Source: Pelagadaptatus aseana (GTDB taxonomy: Bacteria; Pseudomonadota; Gammaproteobacteria; Pseudomonadales; Cellvibrionaceae). Taken from it: a stretch of 64,000 nucleotides of DNA. Positions 7,784-15,219 of the stretch are shown piece by piece. The stretch covers positions 22,221 to 86,220 of the forward strand of contig BAABNI010000014.1 in the NCBI GenBank assembly GCA_040365065.1. The letters run 5' to 3'. The notes under the pieces are model-generated. The model made no database searches. It was not told the origin of the DNA and saw nothing but the letters and a program-made list of their open reading frames with translations. Numbering within the stretch: the stretch's first letter is position 1; the number at the start of each line of letters is the position of its first letter. A program made the position numbers and the translations under genes.

Positions 7784-9154
7784 ATGAAGTGGTTAAAACC
7801 GTTCAAAGTTGCAGCACTGGCATCCGTAGTTGGGGTTGGTGCCAGCTTTAGCATTCAGGCTGAAGAGCTGGGCTACCCAGAAAAAGAAGAGCTGACTTTC
7901 GGCTTTATCAAATTGACCGATATGGCGCCGATCGCTGTAGCTTATGAAAATGGCTACTTCGAAGACGAAGGCCTGTACGTCACGATTGAAGCACAAGCCA
8001 ACTGGAAAGTTCTTCTCGATGGTGTAATTGATGGTCGCCTTGATGGTGCGCATATGCTGGCTGGCCAGCCAATTGCCGCCACCATGGGCTTCGGTACTAA
8101 GGCTCATATCATTACGCCTTTCTCAATGGATTTGAATGGTAACGGTATTACTGTTTCCAACGAAATCTGGGAAGAGATGAAGCCGAATATTCCAAAGATG
8201 GATGACGGTCGCCCGGTTCACCCGATTAAAGCCGATGCCTTAAAGCCGGTTGTAGAAAAATACAAAGCCGAAGGTAAGCCTTTCAATATGGGTATGGTAT
8301 TCCCTGTATCAACCCACAACTACGAGTTGCGTTACTGGTTGGCTGCCGGTGGTATTCACCCTGGTTACTACGCACCTCATAAAGGTGATACCTCCGGTAA
8401 GATCGATGCCGATGCGCTGTTGTCTGTGACGCCACCACCACAAATGCCCGCCACACTGGAAGCAGGCACCATCTACGGTTACTGCGTGGGTGAGCCATGG
8501 AACCAGCAAGCGGTATTTAAAGGTATTGGTGTACCGGTAGTTACCGATTATGAAATCTGGAAGGACAACCCGGAAAAAGTATTTGGTATCACTGCTGAAT
8601 TCGCAGAGAAATATCCAAACACTACCGTTCGTCTGACTCGTGCTTTGATTCGTGCGGCACAGTGGCTGGATGAAAACGATAACGCCAACCGTCCTGCGGC
8701 TGTGAAGATTCTGTCTCAGTCCAATTATGTAGGTGCGGATTATGACGTTATTGCCAACTCCATGACTGGCACCTTTGAGTACGAAAAAGGTGACAAGCGT
8801 GAAGTGCCTGATTTCAACGTGTTCTTCCGTTACAACGCCACCTACCCATACTACTCCGATGCGATCTGGTACATGACGCAAATGCGTCGCTGGGGTCAGA
8901 TCTCTGAAGACAAGAGTGACGAGTGGTACAAAGAGCTGGCAGCCAAAGTTTATCGCCCTGACATCTACATGAAAGCTGCAAGCTCTCTGATTGAAGAAGG
9001 TCTGGTGCAAGCCAAAGACTTCCCGGCTGCTGACGAAGATGGCTTCCGTGATCCACAAACCCACTTTATTGATGGCATCGTTTACGACGGTACCAAGCCT
9101 AACGAGTACATCAATAAGTTCTCTATCGGTCTGAAAGCCGGTGACAAAATTTAA
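7784..9154 (+). CDS. nrtA: Nitrate ABC transporter, periplasmic substrate-binding protein
   Basis: A 456-residue exported protein of the NrtA/CmpA family. A Sec signal peptide (about 1-26, ending SIQA-EEL) precedes the mature domain. The N-terminal block (FGFIKLTDMAPIAVAYENGY) and the segment around HMLAGQPIAATMGFGTKAHI are family-typical. It captures nitrate, possibly nitrite, in the periplasm and passes it to the NrtB/ATPase pair encoded next. A gaggag ribosome site precedes the ATG. The downstream hairpin (9169-9219) may raise its expression over the membrane components. Confidence 0.92.
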   Translation: MKWLKPFKVAALASVVGVGASFSIQAEELGYPEKEELTFGFIKLTDMAPIAVAYENGYFEDEGLYVTIEAQANWKVLLDGVIDGRLDGAHMLAGQPIAATMGFGTKAHIITPFSMDLNGNGITVSNEIWEEMKPNIPKMDDGRPVHPIKADALKPVVEKYKAEGKPFNMGMVFPVSTHNYELRYWLAAGGIHPGYYAPHKGDTSGKIDADALLSVTPPPQMPATLEAGTIYGYCVGEPWNQQAVFKGIGVPVVTDYEIWKDNPEKVFGITAEFAEKYPNTTVRLTRALIRAAQWLDENDNANRPAAVKILSQSNYVGADYDVIANSMTGTFEYEKGDKREVPDFNVFFRYNATYPYYSDAIWYMTQMRRWGQISEDKSDEWYKELAAKVYRPDIYMKAASSLIEEGLVQAKDFPAADEDGFRDPQTHFIDGIVYDGTKPNEYINKFSIGLKAGDKI

Positions 9155-9168
9155 TTAAAGCTACCCTG

Positions 9169-9219
9169 TGTCATCTCAAGCGAATGCGAGAGATCCCTCT
9201 GCTTCGCTTCGAGATGACA
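9169..9219 (+). repeat. Long hairpin / TGTCATC-ended inverted repeat between nrtA and nrtB
   Basis: The arms TGTCATCTC (9169-9177) and GAGATGACA (9211-9219) are exact complements. The inner arms (AAGCGAA and TTCGCTT) extend the stem with one bulge. It lies in the 118-base nrtA-nrtB gap and resembles the element at 24067-24129, so it is probably a dispersed extragenic palindrome. Such hairpins protect upstream mRNA from 3' exonucleases, which fits the need for excess binding protein; that role is inferred. Confidence 0.75.
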
Positions 9220-9272
9220 AATAAGCAAGTCCAAAAAAGAATTTTTAACCCGACAGCTAAATAGGTTTTATC

Positions 9273-10262
9273 ATGTTAGCAACTGTATTTTCGAACAAGG
9301 CCGACGACACCACGCCATCACCTGCTATGGCCATGGCGACCGAAGTGGGTAAACAAATTGCCATACCAATGATGGGTATTTTGTTTTTCCTGCTGTTCTG
9401 GTCTATTGCCGCCTCCAACATCGATACTTCACTGGGCAAATTTCCTGGCCCGTCTGCTGTCTGGGAACAGTTTGGTTCGCTCTACGATGAGCATGTGACC
9501 GAGCGTGAAAAAGAAGAAGCTTTTTACGAGCGTCAGGAAAAACGTAACGCTGCACGTGTAGCCAAAGACCCGGATTATGTACCAAAAATTCGCGCTTACA
9601 CGGGCAAAGAAACATTCCTTGATCAGATTTTTACCAGTCTGATTACGGTAATGAGTGGTTTCCTTTTGGCTGCCGCCATTGCCATACCTCTGGGGATTGC
9701 CATCGGTTTAAGTAAAACCCTGAACACCGCGGTAAACCCGATCATTCAAATTTTTAAGCCGGTATCGCCATTGGCCTGGTTGCCACTGGTAACCATGGTG
9801 GTCAGTGCACTTTACGCCACTCCGGATCCGGTTATTCCAAAGTCGTTTCTGAACTCCATGATCACTGTAACCCTGTGCTGTGTTTGGCCCATGGTTATCA
9901 ACACCGCTGTTGGCGTGGCTTCGATCGACAGTGATCTGGTTAATGTCAGTAAGGTGTTGCGTCTGCCTGCACTAAAACACGTACAAAAAATTGTGCTGCC
10001 AGCTTCCGTTCCGATGATTTTCACCGGCATGCGTTTGTCTCTGGGTGTTGCCTGGATGGTATTGATCGCAGCAGAAATGCTGGCTCAAAACCCTGGCCTT
10101 GGAAAATTCGTCTGGGATGAATTCCAGAATGGTAGCTCTGACTCACTGAGCCGCATTATGACCGCCGTTGTTGTCATTGGTTTTATCGGCTTCCTGCTGG
10201 ATCGAGGCATGTTGCAACTGCAACGAATTGTTTCCTGGGACAAGAACAGCGTAACTCGCTAA
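9273..10262 (+). CDS. nrtB: Nitrate ABC transporter permease
   Basis: A 329-residue inner-membrane permease of the BPD_transp_1 family. TM1 (about 30-48) is followed by a long charged cytoplasmic insert (about 70-112, EREKEEAFYERQEKRNAARV) seen in proteobacterial NrtB. Five more TM segments and the EAA-type coupling loop (about 230-255) follow. It forms the channel through which nitrate passes, driven by the ATPase encoded next. It is in the same transcription unit as nrtA, separated by the 9169 hairpin. Confidence 0.92.
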   Translation: MLATVFSNKADDTTPSPAMAMATEVGKQIAIPMMGILFFLLFWSIAASNIDTSLGKFPGPSAVWEQFGSLYDEHVTEREKEEAFYERQEKRNAARVAKDPDYVPKIRAYTGKETFLDQIFTSLITVMSGFLLAAAIAIPLGIAIGLSKTLNTAVNPIIQIFKPVSPLAWLPLVTMVVSALYATPDPVIPKSFLNSMITVTLCCVWPMVINTAVGVASIDSDLVNVSKVLRLPALKHVQKIVLPASVPMIFTGMRLSLGVAWMVLIAAEMLAQNPGLGKFVWDEFQNGSSDSLSRIMTAVVVIGFIGFLLDRGMLQLQRIVSWDKNSVTR

Positions 10263-10319
10263 TAGAAGCCTTTAGCGTTGATTATTAAAAAGAGTTAATA
10301 GAGATTGAGGATTATTACC

Positions 10320-11168
10320 ATGGAAACTTTATTGAATATCAGTCATATCGATATGGTTTTTCCGACACCTAAAGGTCCATTCACGGCACTGAAGGATGTG
10401 GATTTACAAATCAAAAAAGGTGAGTTTGTTTCGCTGATTGGTCACTCCGGTTGCGGTAAATCAACCGTGTTGAATGTTGTTGCAGGTCTCTATCAGGCGT
10501 CTACCGGTGGTGTGTTACTCAATGGTAAAGAAGTTACTGAACCGGGACCTGAGCGCGCGGTGGTGTTCCAGAACCATTCGTTGCTGCCTTGGTTGACTGC
10601 GTATGAAAATGTTGAACTGGCCGTTAAACAGGTATTCGGAAAATCAAAAAGCAAGGCCGAAGTCAAAGAGTGGGTTGAGCATAACCTGAAGCTGGTGCAC
10701 ATGGATCACGCCATGCACAAACGCCCGGATGAAATTTCCGGTGGTATGAAACAGCGTGTTGGTATCGCCCGTGCACTGTCGATGCAACCTGAAATCCTGT
10801 TGATGGATGAGCCTTTCGGTGCTCTGGATGCGTTAACGCGTGCCCATATGCAGGATTCGTTAATGGAAATCCAAAACGAATTGAATAACACCGTGATCAT
10901 GATTACTCATGATGTTGATGAGGCCGTATTGCTGTCGGATCGAATTGTGATGATGACTAACGGTCCTGCTGCAACCGTTGGTGAAATTTTGGATATTAAT
11001 CTGGAAAGACCACGGGATCGTTTGGCGCTCGCCGAAGATCCAGAGTACACCCACCTGCGTTCCGAGGTGTTGAAGTTCCTCTACGAGAAGCAACGCAAAG
11101 TAGAGAACATTGGTGCATCCAGCACCAATACCAAAGCCGACAAAAACAAAAGTGACGAAGCGGCTTAA
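10320..11168 (+). CDS. nrtC: Nitrate ABC transporter ATP-binding protein
   Basis: A 282-residue ABC ATPase. Walker A is GHSGCGKST, the Q-loop is VFQNHSLLPW, the signature is ISGGMKQRVGIARAL, Walker B is ILLMDEPFGALD and the switch His is in MITHDVDEA. It is of the nitrate/sulfonate/taurine importer class and lacks the extra substrate-binding domain of cyanobacterial NrtC. I start it at the ATG at 10320, nine bases after GAGG; a TTG at 10305 is in frame but less likely. It powers uptake with NrtA and NrtB. The C-terminal ~20 residues are Lys/Asp-rich and unstructured. Confidence 0.92.
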   Translation: METLLNISHIDMVFPTPKGPFTALKDVDLQIKKGEFVSLIGHSGCGKSTVLNVVAGLYQASTGGVLLNGKEVTEPGPERAVVFQNHSLLPWLTAYENVELAVKQVFGKSKSKAEVKEWVEHNLKLVHMDHAMHKRPDEISGGMKQRVGIARALSMQPEILLMDEPFGALDALTRAHMQDSLMEIQNELNNTVIMITHDVDEAVLLSDRIVMMTNGPAATVGEILDINLERPRDRLALAEDPEYTHLRSEVLKFLYEKQRKVENIGASSTNTKADKNKSDEAA

Positions 11169-11211
11169 TTAAAAGTTTTAAAACAATCCATAAATTGGGG
11201 GAAGGACCATT

Positions 11212-12444
11212 ATGAAAACGTTAAAAACCAGCCTGTTGAGTGCCGCGATTACCGCTGCCGTATTGGGTCAGACTGTTCAGGTGCACGCTGCTGACAGTAT
11301 TGCCGAAGCGGTAAAAGAAGGTAAAGCGTCCATCAGCTTCCGCTTGCGCCACGAAGATGTGGATGTGGATAACGCCAGTGAGGATAATTCGACGGCTCAA
11401 ACGTTGAAAACCCGCCTGAACTACAAAACCGGTGACTATAAAGGTTTTACCGCCTTTGTTGAGCTGGATGATGTAACTGCTCTTGGCGATGAAGACTATG
11501 CCACCAGTAAGGCGCTGAAGTTAACCGGTAACTATCCTGGTGAGACAATTATCGCTGATCCGGAAGGTACCGAAGTAAACCAGGCTTATCTTGCCTACAC
11601 CGGTTACGATTCAGTGGTGAAATACGGTCGTCAGCGTATTCTGCTGGACAATCAGCGCTTTGTGGGTGGCGTCGGCTTCCGTCAGAATGAACAGACTTAT
11701 GATGCCATCAGTATCACCAATAACAGCATTACCGATACGACTGTTTTCTATGCGCACATTGATAATGTAAACCGTATCTTCGGTGAAGATGATCCTGCTG
11801 TTAGCGATACTGAGAGCAGCACTGATTTGTTGAATATCAAGTACGCTGGTCTGGAAGTGGGTACCTTGACGTTCTACAGCTACCTGCTTGATGAAACCGA
11901 TGCCGATACCCAATACGACACTTACGGTCTGCGCTTTGCCGGCAAAACCGGAGCTTTCGGCTACGCTCTTGAGTACGCTACTCAGGACAAAGATCTGGCT
12001 TCCGGTGTAAGTTATGACGCCGACTATATGTTGGCCGAAGGTAGCTTTACCGTAGAAGGCGTTAAACTGACTTTGGGTTATGAGTCTCTGGGCAGTGATA
12101 ACGGTGATTATGGTTTCTCAACTCCGCTGGCAACTGGTCATAAGTTTCAGGGTTGGGCTGACCAGTTCCTGAGCACTCCGGACGAAGGTATCAACGATTT
12201 GTACTTCTCTGTGGGTGGCAAGATCGCTGGTGTTAAGGTTCTGGCCGTTTATCACGACTTTACCGCTGACGAAGACAATGCCTCCAGTGACGACGATCTG
12301 GGTAGTGAATACGGTATCCTGATTGCCAAGAAGTTCGGTAACTACGGTCTGAGCGCCAAGTACGCCAGTTATTCTGAAGGTGATGATTCCTTCGGTAAAG
12401 CGGACGTAGACAAGCTGTGGATTACTGCTACTGCCAGCTTCTAA
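11212..12444 (+). CDS. Outer-membrane beta-barrel protein (alginate-export/porin-like)
   Basis: A 410-residue protein with a Sec signal peptide (about 1-26, ending VQVHA-AD). The rest is a run of alternating amphipathic strands rich in Asp, Gly and Tyr and ends in a terminal Phe (ITATASF), the usual outer-membrane barrel signal. It resembles the alginate_exp/porin-like family. It directly follows the ABC genes with a gggaagga ribosome site, so it probably lets nitrate across the outer membrane. The substrate is inferred from position only. Confidence 0.78.
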   Translation: MKTLKTSLLSAAITAAVLGQTVQVHAADSIAEAVKEGKASISFRLRHEDVDVDNASEDNSTAQTLKTRLNYKTGDYKGFTAFVELDDVTALGDEDYATSKALKLTGNYPGETIIADPEGTEVNQAYLAYTGYDSVVKYGRQRILLDNQRFVGGVGFRQNEQTYDAISITNNSITDTTVFYAHIDNVNRIFGEDDPAVSDTESSTDLLNIKYAGLEVGTLTFYSYLLDETDADTQYDTYGLRFAGKTGAFGYALEYATQDKDLASGVSYDADYMLAEGSFTVEGVKLTLGYESLGSDNGDYGFSTPLATGHKFQGWADQFLSTPDEGINDLYFSVGGKIAGVKVLAVYHDFTADEDNASSDDDLGSEYGILIAKKFGNYGLSAKYASYSEGDDSFGKADVDKLWITATASF

Positions 12445-12479
12445 TAGCTCAAACTGAGCAATAATAATTCCTCTCTATG

Positions 12480-12506
12480 GCCGGGGGCTTTGCCTCCGGC
12501 TTTTTT
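12480..12506 (+). terminator. Intrinsic terminator of the nrt operon
   Basis: A GC-rich 9-bp stem (GCCGGGGGC / GCCTCCGGC, one G-T pair) with a 3-base loop and six T, 36 bases after the barrel gene. In the remaining ~260 bases before the next gene I see only A/T-rich sequence, no clear repeat. Confidence 0.9.
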
Positions 12507-12765
12507 GTTTCTGTAGCCTGTAGTTTTAAGCTATCAGATACTTTATCTATCAGCTCTACCATCATTCGATAGCACCATTATTGGTAATCTCTTAGGTAGG
12601 GCGCTTTTCTTGCTTAATTCAGCTCTGCTGGTACTTGACGATCAGGGCGGTAGCACATTATTTTATGATTTGTTTCTGGTGCTTGTTGTTAGAGTGACTG
12701 GAAGCACTGCTAATAAAAATAAATAAAATAACCTGGTTAGCATCGGGTATTTCGAAGGATTTTCT

Positions 12766-13746
12766 TTGCAATATTCTGCATTCACATGGGTGGCTTTTTG
12801 TTTATGCCTGCCATTTCTTATTGCGTTCAGCTCGCCGAAAGATCAGATTGATCATGATACGGTCAGTTCTTCTGAGGCTTCGCCTCAATTGATAGTGGAA
12901 GATGCACAGGACGATAACCTTAATACAGCTACCACCCACACACCAAAGTCTTCAATAAAGTGGGCCAAACCTGGTTTTGCACCACTCTTTATTGCTTCTG
13001 GAAAAGATCAGGGGCAGGGAATTGGTGATCAATTATTCGCTCAGATTCAAGCGATAATGCCTGAGTATCAGCACCTCAATCTCAGGCTGAATTACTCCAG
13101 GTTGTTTGCCGAATTTCGCAAAGGCGAGGAGCTTTGTGCGGTATTGCATCACAAACCGGAACGTGAAGCGTTTCTGGTTTACAGTCGGCCTGTCATGATT
13201 TACCCAACCTATCAACTCTATATCAGTGAAGCAGGCCATGAACGCTTTGTTGAGAAGACGCAATGGGCCGGCCAGCCAATGAGCTTTGATCACATAATGG
13301 CCAATAGTCAGGGGTTAAAGTTGTTAATAACACCGAGCCAATCATATGGTGTTGAAAGAGACGAAATTCTGGCTCGCCATGCCGGAACACCGGATATTGT
13401 CAAAAGCTACGCCGATAAAGAGGCAGTAGTGAAAATGCTGGCTGCCAATCGGATGGATATGACCCTGAATCTGCCTTTGCTGATAAATTACCGGGTGGAG
13501 CAACATGCCATCCAGTCTCAATTGATTAAAGTACCGCTCAATGATGTAGGGCGTTACGATAAGTCTCACATAGCCTGCAGTGACACGCCTTTGGGGCGCA
13601 AGGTCGTGAAGGCCATTGATGCCATGTCTCCGGCCATCCACAATCGGGGTAGGGATCTGATTGCCCGTTGGCTCACAGTTGCTGAACGCGAGACTTACTA
13701 TGAAATATTCGATGACTATTTCTTGGAAGGGAAGCCGCTACCTTAA
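12766..13746 (+). CDS. Periplasmic solute-binding-like protein (family 3 type)
   Basis: A 326-residue exported protein with a TTG start preceded by aagga seven bases upstream. A hydrophobic signal segment (about 5-22) is followed by a low-complexity Asp/Ser/Thr linker (about 23-65). A bilobed domain like bacterial extracellular binding proteins family 3 follows, with PGFAPLFIASGKDQGQGIGD and a hinge near 180-195. Proteins of this type often have no transporter and act as sensors or are of unknown role. The gene is monocistronic and its ligand is unknown. Confidence 0.65.
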   Translation: MQYSAFTWVAFCLCLPFLIAFSSPKDQIDHDTVSSSEASPQLIVEDAQDDNLNTATTHTPKSSIKWAKPGFAPLFIASGKDQGQGIGDQLFAQIQAIMPEYQHLNLRLNYSRLFAEFRKGEELCAVLHHKPEREAFLVYSRPVMIYPTYQLYISEAGHERFVEKTQWAGQPMSFDHIMANSQGLKLLITPSQSYGVERDEILARHAGTPDIVKSYADKEAVVKMLAANRMDMTLNLPLLINYRVEQHAIQSQLIKVPLNDVGRYDKSHIACSDTPLGRKVVKAIDAMSPAIHNRGRDLIARWLTVAERETYYEIFDDYFLEGKPLP

Positions 13747-13759
13747 TAACCGTGGTTGA

Positions 13760-13845
13760 ATAGAGCCGGATTGGATTCGCGCCGTCCTGGCGCTCACCCC
13801 TGCGGGGCTGCTACGCAGTCCAAAAATGCTCCCGGCATTTTTGTG
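13760..13845. repeat. GC-rich intergenic element with nested hairpins
   Basis: A compact GC-rich stretch between the binding-protein gene and tRNA-Pro. It contains a 9-bp perfect inverted repeat (CAAAAATGC 13821-13829 / GCATTTTTG 13835-13843) and several short dyads before it. It looks like an extragenic palindromic element, but no second copy was seen in this window. Confidence 0.4.
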
Positions 13846-13891
13846 AACCGATACGTTTGAGTGAACAGAATTCAGCCTGTCTGGGGCTGTT

Positions 13892-13931
13892 AAACGAAAA
13901 AGGCCGTCCTAGTGGACGGCCTTTTTCGTTT
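13892..13931. terminator. Bidirectional terminator beside tRNA-Pro
   Basis: An 18-bp perfect inverted repeat (13892-13909 / 13914-13931) with a 4-base loop TAGT. The GGCCGTCC core is flanked by A-runs and T-runs, so it can end transcription from both strands: tRNA-Pro on the minus strand and the binding-protein gene on the plus strand. Confidence 0.9.
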
Positions 13932-13935
13932 AAAA

Positions 13936-14012
13936 TGGTCGGAGTGGCCGGATTTGAACCGACGACCACCACACCCCCAGTGTGGTGCGCTACCAGGCTG
14001 CGCTACACTCCG
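13936..14012 (-). tRNA. tRNA-Pro (anticodon GGG)
   Basis: A 77-nt cloverleaf on the minus strand. The acceptor arms are CGGAGTG / CACTCCG, with discriminator A and an encoded CCA (13936-13938). The D arm is GCGCAGCCTGGTAGCGC, the anticodon stem is CCACA/TGTGG with loop CTGGGGG (anticodon GGG), and the T arm contains GGTTCAAATCC. It closely resembles E. coli Pro tRNAs. It is followed on its own strand by the 18-bp terminator. Confidence 0.96.
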
Positions 14013-14135
14013 AAATTTGCGCTAAGCCATTGATCTGATTGCAATTGGCTTGTCTGGAAGAGGTGTGAATCATACAGGGCTTCGGGGGAATTGCAACCAC
14101 AATATTGTGAAGAATTGTGGCTGCATTTGGGTTGC

Positions 14136-14723
14136 TTACCAGCCTTCAACCCCCGACATATCCGGCAGTTCGTGGGCAATGCCTTTATGGCAATCGATAC
14201 AGGTTTTTTCACCGCTGGCCAGTGCGGTGGAGTGCATTTCTGAAGCCCGTTTGCTCTGGCGGGTAAAGTCCATGTAATCAAATTCGTGGCAGTTGCGGCA
14301 CTCCCGTGAGTTATTGGCTTTCAGTCGGGACCATTCATGTTCGGCCAGGCGCCTTCTGTTTTCCAAAAATTTTTCGCGAGTGTTGATCGTGCCAAAAATC
14401 TTACCCCAGACCTCTTTGGATGCGGCCATTTTACGGGCCATTTTGTAAGTCCAATCATGGGGAACGTGACAGTCGGAACACTTGGCGCGTACACCTGAAC
14501 GGTTGCTGTAGTGGATGGTCTCTTTCAGCTCGGCGTAGACGTTATCGCGCATTTCATGACAGCCGGTACAGAATTGCTGGGTGTTGGTGTATTCCATGGC
14601 GGTGTTGAATCCACCCCAGAAGATAATCCCGGCGATAAAGCCACCCAACGTCAGGAACCCCAGACTGAAGTGTACACTGGGCCGGTTTAGGGTTTTCCAG
14701 TATTTTTTCAGCCATTCTTTCAC
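14136..14723 (-). CDS. napC: Membrane-anchored tetraheme cytochrome c NapC
   Basis: A 195-residue NapC/NirT-family quinol dehydrogenase. One N-terminal TM segment (about 18-40) anchors a periplasmic domain with four CXXCH heme sites (CTGCH, CSDCH, CRNCH, CIDCH). It passes electrons from quinol to NapAB. Its start overlaps the napB stop by 4 bases, so they are translationally coupled. Heme attachment would need the Ccm system also encoded in this window. Confidence 0.96.
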   Translation of the reverse strand: MKEWLKKYWKTLNRPSVHFSLGFLTLGGFIAGIIFWGGFNTAMEYTNTQQFCTGCHEMRDNVYAELKETIHYSNRSGVRAKCSDCHVPHDWTYKMARKMAASKEVWGKIFGTINTREKFLENRRRLAEHEWSRLKANNSRECRNCHEFDYMDFTRQSKRASEMHSTALASGEKTCIDCHKGIAHELPDMSGVEGW

Positions 14724-15196
14724 TGTGATTTCTCCTTGAGTGATTGCTCAAGCAGGGTATCCATATCCACAAAAGTGTTTTCCATCAGTGGCTTGGCGTT
14801 GGTTTGAGTAACGTGACACTGGTTACAGAAATAACGACGTGGTGACACTTCGGCGAGGAAGTTACCGTCGCGGTCCATGTAGTGGGTGACGCTGACCATG
14901 GGAGCTTGAGACTCTTCGGTCTGGCGACGGCTGTGACAGGCCATGCATTTATTAGCATTGGCATCCACCTGGTAGTGATCCGTTTTGTGGGGGATCAGCG
15001 GCGGTTGCATGGGGTAGTCACGCTTTTGTTTGATATCGGTGTTGACCACCGGCGGCATGGCCGGAGGCTTGCTGGAAGAGGCTACAGACGTGTTGCCCCG
15101 GGCATTGGCGATGTGTCCCTGATCTATATCGGCCTGAGTATTCATGCCCAGAGACATTGACAGTACGATGCTTGCTAGCAGTATAAGCTGTTTCAT
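14720..15196 (-). CDS. napB: Periplasmic nitrate reductase diheme cytochrome subunit NapB
   Basis: A 158-residue precursor with a Sec signal peptide (about 1-22, ending NTQA-DI) and two CXXCH heme sites (CMACH and CNQCH), as in all NapB. It relays electrons from NapC to NapA. I use the Met at 15196 because the signal peptide begins there; a Met at 15247 is in frame but lies inside the napA end. It overlaps napC by 4 bases. Confidence 0.95.
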   Translation of the reverse strand: MKQLILLASIVLSMSLGMNTQADIDQGHIANARGNTSVASSSKPPAMPPVVNTDIKQKRDYPMQPPLIPHKTDHYQVDANANKCMACHSRRQTEESQAPMVSVTHYMDRDGNFLAEVSPRRYFCNQCHVTQTNAKPLMENTFVDMDTLLEQSLKEKSQ

Positions 15197-15219
15197 TGTG
15201 CTTATTACCTTTCTTAAAG

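Noticed and set aside
13936..14012. tRNA-Pro as an integration site for a mobile element
   Set aside because: No integrase, no duplicated tRNA 3' end and ordinary genes on both sides.
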